64,000 bases of DNA, taken from NCBI GenBank assembly GCA_903908715.1, contig CAIVSY010000053.1, forward strand, positions 1 to 64,000, given 5' to 3'. Shown one piece after another: positions 40,006 to 48,229 of the stretch. Below the pieces are notes generated by a model. It made no database searches and was not told the DNA's origin. It saw only the letters and a program-made list of their open reading frames with translations. Every line of letters begins with the position of its first letter. Within the stretch, counting starts at the first letter, position 1. This stretch comes from an uncultured bacterium (GTDB lineage Bacteria; Verrucomicrobiota; Kiritimatiellia; CAIKKV01; CAITUY01). The position numbers were made by a program, and so were the translations under genes.

Positions 40006-40610
40006 CCCTCCCACCCCACATCCTCCACATACCCCTTCGAACCTTCATAAGATACCACTTTGGCCGGGATGCCTACAACGACCGCGTTGTCCGGCACATC
40101 ACTCGTCACCACGGCGTTGGCTCCGATCGCCACGTTGTTCCCCACCGTCACCGCCCCGATCACCTTGGCCCCGGGGCCGATATATACATTGTCGCCGATC
40201 ACCGGATAGCCCTTACGCCGCCCCCGGTTCGCTTGCCCGATCGTAACCCCCGGCGAAAGGTTGCAATTCTTGCCGATCCGGCTGTGACCGTTGACGATGA
40301 TGTTTCCAAAATGCCCGATGTAGAAGCCTGGTCCGATCTGCGTCCCGTACGGGATCAGGATGCCGTACTTGAACATGCAATGCCGCAGCATGAGGCGGGC
40401 GAGGAGGTGGAGAGGAAACAGGAAGAGATTGGAGATTGGAGATTGGGTTTTCGAATTGGGATGTGTATAGGCGCAGGTACGCATCCAGAAAATGTAGGCC
40501 CAAGCCTCGCCACAGAACAGTTCGCGGAGGAAGGCCCGGACGCCTATCCGCCCACCGGTGGCGCGGTAGAGGTCGGAGCGGACCAGGGATTTGTATTCAG
40601 TGAAGGTCAT
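39957..40610 (-). CDS. Serine acetyltransferase-like O-acetyltransferase with repeat insertions
   Basis: 217 aa. Hexapeptide helix 'IPYGTQIGPGFYIGHFGNII', 'VNGHSRIGKNCNLSPGVTIG', 'VIGDNVYIGPGAKVIG' and the closing 'VVGIPAKVV' are typical. A 7-bp repeat (AGATTGG-type, 40420-40450) adds 'PNSKTQSPISNL' in frame in the N-terminal helical region. The C-terminus beyond 'YVEDVGWEGEGG' is translated 7-bp array ('LDYRPWTLDHRP'). It probably O-acetylates a sugar of the glycan. It is followed by S23 unit 1. Confidence 0.85.
   Translation of the reverse strand: MTFTEYKSLVRSDLYRATGGRIGVRAFLRELFCGEAWAYIFWMRTCAYTHPNSKTQSPISNLFLFPLHLLARLMLRHCMFKYGILIPYGTQIGPGFYIGHFGNIIVNGHSRIGKNCNLSPGVTIGQANRGRRKGYPVIGDNVYIGPGAKVIGAVTVGNNVAIGANAVVTSDVPDNAVVVGIPAKVVSYEGSKGYVEDVGWEGEGGLDYRPWTLDHRP
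40420..40450. repeat. 7-bp array (AGATTGG-type) inside acetyltransferase
   Basis: AGATTGGAGATTGGAGATTG, three clean heptamers plus a degenerate one. This is the same class as the arms of S23 unit 2. Confidence 0.85.
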
Positions 40611-40826
40611 GGGGGGATGCGGTATAATGGACTACGGACTACGGAAGGAGGAGACTATGGACTATAGACTTTAGACGTTAGACTGAAGACCAAATGCGAA
40701 GACTTTGAACAGAAGCAAACGAATGATTCATGCTGGAGGGCGCCGCGCTGTCGGCGCCGTTCTTCCCACACCGGCGGCAACGGCGTGCCGCCCTCCAGGT
40801 GCTCTGGCACCGTTACAGTCTACGGA
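40611..40826. repeat. Nested repeat island (7-bp arrays, family F end, family C)
   Basis: In order: GACTACG/GACTATA/GACTTTA heptamers (40626-40690), a truncated inverted family F end (about 40687-40722), a complete family C palindrome (40734-40798) and opposite-facing GTCTACG heptamers (40816-40845) that continue into the GT2 gene. No gene is present. Confidence 0.85.
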
Positions 40827-41918
40827 CTATAGTCCAACGTCCCCACTTACCATTCTCACGACTTCCCACCACGCACCGATCGCCTCCCGATACTTCGGGG
40901 GCCACAAGGCGGCCTTGATCAGATCCCGTTTGAAGGCCCTCCTGACCCGCCTCCATTCCGCCTCTTCCCCCTTCCCGTCCGTCGTCCGTAGTCCGTAGTC
41001 CGTAGTCCTATAAACACGCCCCAGCAACTCAATCCGCCGCCACCGGTCCCGGCCATGCACATTCGCCGCCGGCCGGCGCATGAGGCTCACGTCCTCGAGC
41101 GACAGGCCTGAGAACCCCGCCGCGCGAAGGTTTTCCAGCGCGATTTGGTCCGCGCAGGCCTGCTGCTCCTGATACCTGGCGAACGTGATGGCGTTGGCAT
41201 GGTTGCGAATCAACACCAGCGGCTCGGCCAGATTCGCCGCCCGCCCCCGGCGCATCAACGCCGACCACAGTCCGTAGTCCTGGGCATAGCGCAGCGATTC
41301 ATCATATTCCAACCGGTCCCTGGAGGGCGCCGCGTCCGCCCTGAGCAGCGTCGTAGGGCTGTCGGCGCCGCTCTTCGAACCATCGGCGGCAACGGCGTGC
41401 CGCCCTCCATCAATACCCTGCCGCCACATCACGCTGGAATGTCGGAACCCATTCTGCAGCAACAGGTTCCACCGCAGTGCTCGATCGCCCAGCAGCGGGA
41501 TCACCGGTTGTGGGTCAACCCGCCCAGCCTCGTCAATCCATTGCCAGCCGCACCCGAGCAACACGACATCCGGATGTGCCTCAAGGAACTCCACCTGGCG
41601 GGCCAGCCGTTCGGGACGTGAGACATCGTCGTCATCCTGGCGGGCGATATAACGCCCCGTGCAACGGGCGAGGCCGATGTTCAGGGACTTGGTGAGCCCC
41701 ACGTTGGCGGGGTTGGTGATCCGCCTGATCCGGGGATCTGAGTAGCTGTCAAGGATCGCCGCCGTCCGATCCGTTGACCCGTCATCCACGATGACGAACT
41801 CGAAATCCGTGAAGGTCTGGGCCAGGACCCCGTCCACGGCCTCGCGCAGGTACCGTTCGCCGTTGTAAACGGCCATGAGGACGCTGACGAGGGGGGGGGA
41901 TGAGGGGGAGGGGTTCAT
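40827..41918 (-). CDS. GT2 glycosyltransferase with palindrome and 7-bp insertions
   Basis: 363 aa. 'PLVSVLMAVYNGERYLREAV', 'FVIVDDGSTDRTAAILDSY', 'NVGLTKSLNIGLARCTGRYI', 'ARQDDDDVSRPERLARQ' (DxD) and 'YAQDYGLWSALMRRG' (acceptor motif) place it in GT2. Between the DxD half and the acceptor motif a 90-bp family C element (41321-41410) is read as 'DGGRHAVAADGSKSGADSP' and beyond. Near the C-terminus GTCCGTA heptamers (40978-41008) give 'YRTTDYGLRTTD'. Both keep the frame. Confidence 0.85.
   Translation of the reverse strand: MNPSPSSPPLVSVLMAVYNGERYLREAVDGVLAQTFTDFEFVIVDDGSTDRTAAILDSYSDPRIRRITNPANVGLTKSLNIGLARCTGRYIARQDDDDVSRPERLARQVEFLEAHPDVVLLGCGWQWIDEAGRVDPQPVIPLLGDRALRWNLLLQNGFRHSSVMWRQGIDGGRHAVAADGSKSGADSPTTLLRADAAPSRDRLEYDESLRYAQDYGLWSALMRRGRAANLAEPLVLIRNHANAITFARYQEQQACADQIALENLRAAGFSGLSLEDVSLMRRPAANVHGRDRWRRIELLGRVYRTTDYGLRTTDGKGEEAEWRRVRRAFKRDLIKAALWPPKYREAIGAWWEVVRMVSGDVGL
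40975..41010. repeat. 7-bp array (GTCCGTA-type) inside GT2
   Basis: GTCCGTCGTCCGTAGTCCGT and onward: five heptamers, encoding DYGLRTT-type heptapeptides on the minus strand. Confidence 0.9.
41321..41410. repeat. Palindromic repeat family C inside GT2
   Basis: TGGAGGGCGCCGCG ... GGCAACGGCGTGCCGCCCTC, with about 20 extra bases in the middle compared with the copies at 20301 and 40734. Confidence 0.85.
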
Positions 41919-42163
41919 GGTTACATTGGGGCGGTTGGGGGCAAGTGGTGCCGATTGATCAGTTTACAGTCTACAGTCCCTTCTAGTCCGTTTGCACGCT
42001 GGTGCCCCTGCCCAGACATCGGAGAATCTGAACAGAAGGAAACAAAGGAAACGAAGTTAGGAGTGATGGCTTCCGCCGAAGGCGGCAACAAAGGCCTCTT
42101 TGTTACCTTCGCTGCCTTCTGTTCGAACTCTTCGCATCTGGTCTTCAGTCTTCAGTCTACAGT
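41919..42163. other. Intergenic region with family F repeat and 7-bp arrays
   Basis: Short GTTTACA/GTCTACA heptamers (41962-41980), a family F element (42030-42147) and GTCTTCA/GTCTACA/GTCTAAT heptamers (42137-42185) running into the GT4 stop. I see no gene here. Confidence 0.75.
42030..42147. repeat. MITE-like repeat, family F, copy 2
   Basis: Same inverted ends (GAACAGAAG / CTTCTGTTC) and internal CCGCCGAAGGCGG hairpin as 23594-23709. Both copies run directly into GTCTTC-type heptamers. Confidence 0.85.
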
Positions 42164-43495
42164 CTAATGTCTAATGTCTACAGTCCCTTTGCCTCCCCCC
42201 ATCACCTTGCGATACACCGCCAGTTCCATCTCCACGATCCGGTCCAGGCTGTAGTGTTCGACCGCGAACTGGCGGGCGTTGCGGCCCAGGCGCTCACGGA
42301 GAGCGGGGTCCCCCATCATCCGCACGATCGCCGCCCGGAGGCTGACCGGGTCCGTACCGCACAGCAGCCCGGTCTCCTCATGCCGGATGACCTCCCGGAT
42401 CCCGGGCACGTCCGTGCCGATCACAGGCATCCCGCAGGCCATCGCCTCGATCAGGGTCTTGGGATGGCCTTCGTACAACGAGGGCAGGACGAAGAACGCA
42501 TTCTGGCGCAGGATGCCCGCAATCTGCGAATGCGGAACGTTTCCCAGAAACTGGACATTCACCTGGTGCGCCTGTGCCAAAGTCGCCAATTCATTGTGTA
42601 GCGACCCCTCCCCGACCAGGACCAGACGCAGATTCAATCCCTCCGAGGCAGCAATGAGTGCTGCCAGGTTCTTTTGCTCAGCCAACCGCCCAACGAAACA
42701 CCCGCTGGCGGCCACGGGCGCCCCCGCAGTGGCCACAGCTTCGGCAAAAGGCCCCGCGGATGTTCCTGTCGACGTCTTTGCGCCAATCCTGACTTGGCTC
42801 GAAGAATCATTACAACCGCTCATCGACAGGGACATATCCCCCCTGGAGGGCGGCACGCTGTTGCCGCCGTCCCCAAGCGCCGAGAAATCCACGTAATTCG
42901 GAATAACGGTAATCTTTTCGCCCTCTATGCCATAGTTCCGGATCAGCACCTGCTTCGCATCTTCCGTTGTGACTACGCACTGGCTCGCACAGCGGAATGC
43001 CTTCGCCTCCATCCGCCTTGCCTCATTCGCCTCGCGGGAACAGGCCCCATAAGCCCGCTCCTCGAATTCAGACCACAAGTACCCGCAACGTGCCACCAGA
43101 GGTTTGCGCCACAGCCGAGCCGCACATACGGCAACATCTGATCCCTTCATCTGGTTCGTCTTCAGAATATCCGCGTGTCGCAATACGCGCCAGTGGATGA
43201 AGCACGCCATTCTATAATAGAGATCCTCGGGCAAATTCCACGAATTGCAAACTATTCCTATGCCATGCATCCGAGCTGCGTACTTGAGTTCATTCCTGCC
43301 CCCATATGTCAGAAATACAACCTCAACGCCGCGCTTACGAAGCTCCCTGTATACCGCAATCTCTCTTTCCAGGATTCCTATTGTATCCCAAGCCGCCAAG
43401 GACATGCCCTTTGTAAAAATCACAATCACGTTGAGCCGGCTATAATTTGTCGTAGCGCTTTGCTGCAATGCCAAGGTTGTTGATTGATTGATCAT
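42164..43495 (-). CDS. GT4 glycosyltransferase with palindrome insertion
   Basis: 443 aa. N-domain 'VIFTKGMSLAAWDTIGILER' and 'LKTNQMKGSDVAVCAARLW'; hinge 'VIPNYVDFSALG'; donor domain 'CFVGRLAEQKNLAALIAASE', 'LVLVGEGSLHNELATLAQA', 'VQFLGNVPHSQIAGILRQNA' and 'PSLYEGHPKTLIEAMACGMP'. Directly after the hinge, a family C repeat (42844-42870) gives 'GDGGNSVPPSRGDMS', followed by further low-complexity residues before the donor domain. Placement in the interdomain linker may make it tolerable. The stop lies in a 7-bp array. Confidence 0.85.
   Translation of the reverse strand: MINQSTTLALQQSATTNYSRLNVIVIFTKGMSLAAWDTIGILEREIAVYRELRKRGVEVVFLTYGGRNELKYAARMHGIGIVCNSWNLPEDLYYRMACFIHWRVLRHADILKTNQMKGSDVAVCAARLWRKPLVARCGYLWSEFEERAYGACSREANEARRMEAKAFRCASQCVVTTEDAKQVLIRNYGIEGEKITVIPNYVDFSALGDGGNSVPPSRGDMSLSMSGCNDSSSQVRIGAKTSTGTSAGPFAEAVATAGAPVAASGCFVGRLAEQKNLAALIAASEGLNLRLVLVGEGSLHNELATLAQAHQVNVQFLGNVPHSQIAGILRQNAFFVLPSLYEGHPKTLIEAMACGMPVIGTDVPGIREVIRHEETGLLCGTDPVSLRAAIVRMMGDPALRERLGRNARQFAVEHYSLDRIVEMELAVYRKVMGGGKGTVDIRH
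42844..42870. repeat. Palindromic repeat family C inside GT4
   Basis: TGGAGGGCGGCACGCTGTTG plus CCGCCG, one arm of the element, in frame. Confidence 0.85.
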
Positions 43496-43655
43496 ATTTA
43501 CATTATCGTGGGATAACGTCCCGCAAGACTAGCATGAGTATTACGATGAGAATTATATAGCTGGCGCCAGTATCCCTCCCAGGCCTCGTTTACAGAGAAG
43601 CCTCCAGAAGCGGTAATTCGACATAAATGCAGGACAGCCGTGATCAGGCAACCTA

Positions 43656-44549
43656 TTAATAGGGATCCAATTGTAGCTTTTCCTTGGCAAAACGGATCCA
43701 CTTCTCAAGACTGCCTTCGTCCGCGTTTTTACTAAGCACCTTTTGCGATCCTCGACCTAAATGCATAAACAACACATTGTTCTCATCATCCAGCGCCCTA
43801 TCAAAACCAAGCGAATCAAAATCAGTTCCCGCAAGTAGAGCACCTTCCAGTTCCGGATTAGTATGTGTGTTTCGGCAAGCGATCACTTCATACCCGGCAT
43901 TCCTAAAGGCAACTGTAATCTGATCGCCCACATCATACTTTGGCAGTTCCGGCATTACGGACACCCTCAATCGCCTAAATTCCTGGAAGTCGAACAGGCA
44001 CCCCAGGATATGCACGACCCCTGCGGGGGTCCGAACTGCATCCATCCTCACCCCAACAGCCTTCGTTTTACCGTTCAACTTCGACATCAGATACGAGAGC
44101 CATTGCCCGTGACATAATATGGTGTCCATGTGCAGCGTCATACAATACCTTGTGTCTGTTGGAAATTGCAGAAAGGCCGCCTCCAGCGCCACCCCGTTTG
44201 CATAACTGCCTGAACCAGGATCATCCCTGATAAGAAGATAATTCACCTTGTTATCCTTCATCAGTTTCTCAATATAGACAGGATTGGAGTTGTTATCGAC
44301 AACCCAGATTTCATAGGGGCGATCTGTATACTTTATAACAGAACGGATACAGAGACGAACAAGGTCCACGGCGGCTTGGTTCGGCAGTATGGATACAATA
44401 ACGATTCGCACAGAATCTGCTGAACGCTCAGCGCTGCGCACGACTCTGCATGCGTAATTGGTGCCCGCCACTTTCACTGTGGCTCTTTTTCTGAGCCCCA
44501 TTCGAACGCACGCCCTAAACATTTCCAATGATTTACGCAGTCTATGCAT
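43656..44549 (-). CDS. GT2-like glycosyltransferase
   Basis: 297 aa from ATG 44549 ('MHRLRKSLEMFRACVRMG'); the track start overlaps the upstream methyltransferase. 'VRIVIVSILPNQAAVDLVRL', 'YEIWVVDNNSNPVYIEKL', 'GSGSYANGVALEAAFLQF' and 'YCMTLHMDTILCHGQWL' (DxD-like HMD) match GT2. 'VAFRNAGYEVIACRNTHTN' replaces the usual ED motif. It is less typical than the other GT2 genes but has the correct block order. Confidence 0.7.
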   Translation of the reverse strand: MHRLRKSLEMFRACVRMGLRKRATVKVAGTNYACRVVRSAERSADSVRIVIVSILPNQAAVDLVRLCIRSVIKYTDRPYEIWVVDNNSNPVYIEKLMKDNKVNYLLIRDDPGSGSYANGVALEAAFLQFPTDTRYCMTLHMDTILCHGQWLSYLMSKLNGKTKAVGVRMDAVRTPAGVVHILGCLFDFQEFRRLRVSVMPELPKYDVGDQITVAFRNAGYEVIACRNTHTNPELEGALLAGTDFDSLGFDRALDDENNVLFMHLGRGSQKVLSKNADEGSLEKWIRFAKEKLQLDPY

Positions 44550-44565
44550 TTTAATGTTGTGGCAG

Positions 44566-45207
44566 TTACGCCTTGCGACCAACGACATATATAGAATCAC
44601 ACCAGTCCATGCGGAATACATTGCACACAACGCTAACCACAGGCTTTTCCCACCAACGCGGTCCAGGCCGCTTGTTTGAGCGTGCACATATTATAGGCTC
44701 AAGCCCTCCCAGCATCATTAGTGCACACAGGTTGAGGTAATTCCAAGGCGTTATGTGGGTGGGATGACTTTGCTGCCTCACTGGATGACTGGGATTAGGC
44801 ACGCCAATCTCAAGCACCCCTCCGGGTTTAACATGCGCAGCCAGCTTGATGGCTATTGGGAGTGCTTCGTTAAAGGCCAAATGCTCAAATGCTTGATTTG
44901 ACGCAACAACGTCATATTCCTTCACTATTGGAATTTCTTGAACCGATGAATAAGTAAATATTTGCGAGGTGTCAGAATCGCAACTTTCATATCGCATATC
45001 GTCGATGCCTAGCATCCTCTTCAAGGGCATCTGGGCTCCACAACCAAAATCCAACACTTTTCCTTCAGGACAACAACCGTGATAGTATCTGCAAAGCCAT
45101 GGGTAAGCGCCGTCCGTGATCGGCAAATCAAGGATATTCCCGAATCGCCTTTGAGCACGAACGCAATAGTCAAAGAATTTCTCATAAGGTACTGTGTCAG
45201 CGTGCAT
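44566..45207 (-). CDS. SAM-dependent methyltransferase
   Basis: 213 aa. 'GKVLDFGCGAQMPLKRMLG' (motif I), 'YESCDSDTS', 'YDVVASNQAFEHLAFNEALP' and 'AAHVKPGGVLEIGVPNPSHP' are methyltransferase 11-like blocks. It is followed after 17 bases by the GT2-like gene. The substrate is unknown; it could cap or decorate the glycan. Confidence 0.8.
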   Translation of the reverse strand: MHADTVPYEKFFDYCVRAQRRFGNILDLPITDGAYPWLCRYYHGCCPEGKVLDFGCGAQMPLKRMLGIDDMRYESCDSDTSQIFTYSSVQEIPIVKEYDVVASNQAFEHLAFNEALPIAIKLAAHVKPGGVLEIGVPNPSHPVRQQSHPTHITPWNYLNLCALMMLGGLEPIICARSNKRPGPRWWEKPVVSVVCNVFRMDWCDSIYVVGRKA

Positions 45208-45234
45208 CTTGGCCTGCTTCCTTTTTCTAAGAAA

Positions 45235-46176
45235 TCACTTAAGCTGGCAACAGGCCAGATAAAGCTCTGTTATCCCTTCAATTCTGTTGATTTCGATACT
45301 GGCATGCAATTGCAGGTATTCACGCAGCACTTTCTCTATAGCGGAAGGAGCCTCCGCTGGCTCAACAAACCCAACACCCGCATTTTTGACGATCTCCGGA
45401 TGACCTCCTGACTTTCGATAAACGGCCGGCAATCCACAAGCGAGTGCTTCAAGCAAAGCGTTTGAGCAAGGGTCGTTGATGCTAGCTGCAATATAGATGT
45501 CGTGCTGCCGCAGAATGCCGGCAAGTATCGGCGAGGCAACCGGTTCAGAGAGGCGAATCCAGTTAAATTCACAAGATGTACGCCCAACAAATCGAAACTC
45601 ATAGCGGTCCTTGTCTAGATGAGCATCCAAATATTCAAGCGTGTCTGCACCTTTGTTGGGATTATCCGACCAAGCCGTTGAGATCAAACGGACTTTCCTG
45701 CAACCGTCTGGCGGAGCAATCCGCCCAGACTCGTGAAATATGGCGGAGTCTACTGCATTCGGTATAACGCAGGGGGAGCGAAACTCATACCCCATGCGGC
45801 GGTATTCTCCTAAGCTGAATTCAGACTGGAAGATTGAGGCGTCGGCCAGGTCCCGATTATACTCCCACACCTTGCGATCAGAACCATCGTCGTATCCGCG
45901 GTATGAGGCCTTCGGCCCGTCCACCCGATGCACCATCCGGATGTTTGGATAGCGGCGCTTGACGTCGTAAAGATAGGCTGCATCGAAATTCATCGAGTTG
46001 AAAAGGCAAGCGCGCGTCCATCTGCCGACAATATTAGCGGAGCATCGAATCCCGCGCTGTTCCACCGTCCGCTTGAAGGCTAGCATGAACTGGTTTCCGC
46101 CGCCATAAGGTGGCGGGCGGAAATCATGCATGAGGGCAAGTGGCGGGCGAACCAGAGAATTGATAAAGTGCACCAT
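45235..46176 (-). CDS. GT4-like glycosyltransferase
   Basis: 313 aa, short for GT4. 'PYGGGNQFMLAFKRTVEQRG' is the acceptor-side glycine loop, 'MVHRVDGPKASYRGYDDGSD' is a conserved block of this subgroup, 'VIPNAVDSAIFHESG' the hinge, 'LISTAWSDNPNKGADTLEYL' the donor strand and 'NDPCSNALLEALACGLPAV' the E-x7-E motif. A later Met (46131) is an alternative start. It precedes the methyltransferase at 44566 by 27 bases. Confidence 0.85.
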   Translation of the reverse strand: MVHFINSLVRPPLALMHDFRPPPYGGGNQFMLAFKRTVEQRGIRCSANIVGRWTRACLFNSMNFDAAYLYDVKRRYPNIRMVHRVDGPKASYRGYDDGSDRKVWEYNRDLADASIFQSEFSLGEYRRMGYEFRSPCVIPNAVDSAIFHESGRIAPPDGCRKVRLISTAWSDNPNKGADTLEYLDAHLDKDRYEFRFVGRTSCEFNWIRLSEPVASPILAGILRQHDIYIAASINDPCSNALLEALACGLPAVYRKSGGHPEIVKNAGVGFVEPAEAPSAIEKVLREYLQLHASIEINRIEGITELYLACCQLK

Positions 46177-46265
46177 ACTACAATTCGCCTTGCATTGTAG
46201 GCCTCAGCTCAAAGATGGAGCTATGACGCTCAGATCTGGCGCGAAACATGCTGGCCTTAATATTT

Positions 46266-47036
46266 TCAGTCCCTGCAACCCTGTAGGAACACATGCAACC
46301 ATGCGTCACCCCGTTTAACTTCGAGCAAACTCTTGAAATGTGTGAGCAACACAGAAAATACCGCTTCACTGGAATCCCATTCTGCAGCCTCAAAGGCCCC
46401 GCCATGGGCTTGCAACGCAACATCAAACATAGCGTATCCATTCTTCTTCATAACCCTTGCGTGCTCTTTGAAAAAGGTATCCAGATTGAATGCATGGTCC
46501 AGGCAATTGGAGTAAACCAGGTCAAAAGTATTGTTGGCGTAGCTCATCTTCATGAAATCACCGGTTACCACGTATGGATTGTTAGGGCCAGGGTTTATGT
46601 CAATACCCTGCGCACGGGAATAGCCCATATCCCTGAGCACCTCCACTTCCGTCCCCTGCCTCGCGCCGGTGCAAAGGATAGTACAATCATACCTGAGCAG
46701 TCGGGGAACTTCTCGAAAGCGCTCGCGAAAACGTTGACGTTGACTCAACAGATAGTCAGAGGCAAAACCACCCTTGATTCGCAACAGCTCGTTCAACTTC
46801 TGAGCCTGGTGCACGAGATACTCCTCATAATCCGAGTATCGGCGGTATCGGACTGTTGCGCCCATTCCGTGATCCCATCCCTCCGTCGCATTGTGCTTTT
46901 CCCGGACAGGATGTTTGTCTCGCGTATGGTCGTACGCCTGATCAAGCCGTTGATGCCATTCGCGATAATGACCATATCCACTGCGAGATAGCCGAAGCGC
47001 GATATTCTTCATGTGGTACTTCCACAGTATTCTCAT
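46266..47036 (-). CDS. SAM-dependent methyltransferase
   Basis: 256 aa. A helical N-terminal region is followed by 'CTILCTGARQGTEVEVLRDM' (motif I variant), 'AQGIDINPGPNN', 'GDFMKMSYANNTFDLVYSNC' and 'DHAFNLDTFFKEHARVMKKN'. The same type of fold with 'CIGCRNSKEIDYI' occurs at 49952-50632, so the two may be distant paralogues. The substrate is unknown. Confidence 0.75.
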   Translation of the reverse strand: MRILWKYHMKNIALRLSRSGYGHYREWHQRLDQAYDHTRDKHPVREKHNATEGWDHGMGATVRYRRYSDYEEYLVHQAQKLNELLRIKGGFASDYLLSQRQRFRERFREVPRLLRYDCTILCTGARQGTEVEVLRDMGYSRAQGIDINPGPNNPYVVTGDFMKMSYANNTFDLVYSNCLDHAFNLDTFFKEHARVMKKNGYAMFDVALQAHGGAFEAAEWDSSEAVFSVLLTHFKSLLEVKRGDAWLHVFLQGCRD

Positions 47037-47099
47037 ACTCCACCCAATTCTATTTTGACATTAATGGCACATGATCGCGTTATTCAAAGACAATCGGCT

Positions 47100-48173
47100 C
47101 TATTTCGACAATTTTAACATCGCCCTGTAAACGCACTCATAGTGTTGGCGCCCGATGTTCTGATACGCAAAATCCCGTACTGTAGAAACGGCTTGGGAAC
47201 AAATGTTTTGTCTTAGGGCCGGATCCTGGAGCAATTGCCTGATTCGGCACTCCAGCTCGGCAGCACCATCAATCGCGCAAACAAACCCATTTTCCCCGTT
47301 CTGAATCAGGTCCGCCGCCATCCCAACCCTCGTAGAAACCAGAGGCACTTCCGATGCCATGCTTTCCAGAACTGCCTTTGGGCCACCCTCCTCCCTTGAG
47401 GTAATAAGGTAAAGATCAAGGGCATGATAATAGGGCGCTACCTCCTCCGGAGTGTTCAAGTGGACATGCCGATAAGGGACACCCAACTGCGCCAACCCCC
47501 GTTTAACGAACCCCCGCGCCGGACCGGTCAATAACACAGTAATCGACAGTTCCCTGCTGATACGCTCCACCACGTCCAGGAAGACGTCAGGCCCTTTGAT
47601 CAACTTCGGCTCCAACCCTTCCTCCCACCCCACTCCATCCTTCTGGAATGAGCCGATGACGAAACGATCCTCCGGAATCCCTAGCCGGGCCCGCATGGCT
47701 CCGCGCTCGCCGGCCCGCGGCGGCCGGAAAATAGACAAGTCCACGCCAATCGGTATCTGGACAATCTTTTCTTCAGGCACCCCCCACTCCAGCAGTCGAT
47801 TGCGCATAATGCTGCAGGATACGATGACCTTGTCAATTCGATGAATTTCCCGAAGGAATATTTCTATTGTGCGAGTGAACCCGGGATCAGACCGGTCGCC
47901 ATGATAGAACGTGACGACGACGCGGTTCGAACGATGGACGGCCTCGTAGCCGCCATTGACAAAAAGATAGAGATATCCGAAATGAACGATCTGCCGCCGT
48001 AAATTCCCGGCGTGAGTCACCACAGTAGGCCGCAACGGCGAACAGGTTGCGACGGCACGACAGATATTACGGGCCTCGGCATCGACTACCCATCCGCTGG
48101 GTTCGGTCACATAATAGAGATCGCTCCGCAACAATCCTCGAACCCAAGCGATTCCTGCCCGCAAATAATCCAT
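47100..48173 (-). CDS. GT4 glycosyltransferase
   Basis: 357 aa from ATG 48173. 'SDLYYVTEPSGWVVDAEARN', 'IVHFGYLYLFVNGGYEAVHR' and 'VVTFYHGDRSDPGFTRTIEI' form the N-domain; 'IPIGVDLSIFRPP', 'VIGSFQKDGVGWEEG', 'LKGPDVFLDV'-like 'LIKGPDVFLDVVERI', 'LLTGPARGFVKRGLAQLGVP' and 'TSREEGGPKAVLESMASEVP' form the donor domain with its Glu pair. No repeat insertion is visible. Confidence 0.85.
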   Translation of the reverse strand: MDYLRAGIAWVRGLLRSDLYYVTEPSGWVVDAEARNICRAVATCSPLRPTVVTHAGNLRRQIVHFGYLYLFVNGGYEAVHRSNRVVVTFYHGDRSDPGFTRTIEIFLREIHRIDKVIVSCSIMRNRLLEWGVPEEKIVQIPIGVDLSIFRPPRAGERGAMRARLGIPEDRFVIGSFQKDGVGWEEGLEPKLIKGPDVFLDVVERISRELSITVLLTGPARGFVKRGLAQLGVPYRHVHLNTPEEVAPYYHALDLYLITSREEGGPKAVLESMASEVPLVSTRVGMAADLIQNGENGFVCAIDGAAELECRIRQLLQDPALRQNICSQAVSTVRDFAYQNIGRQHYECVYRAMLKLSK

Positions 48174-48229
48174 TCGCAACCTGCGCCCTATTGGGAATTA
48201 TTTTCGCCCGAATGCACACCAGAAGCATC

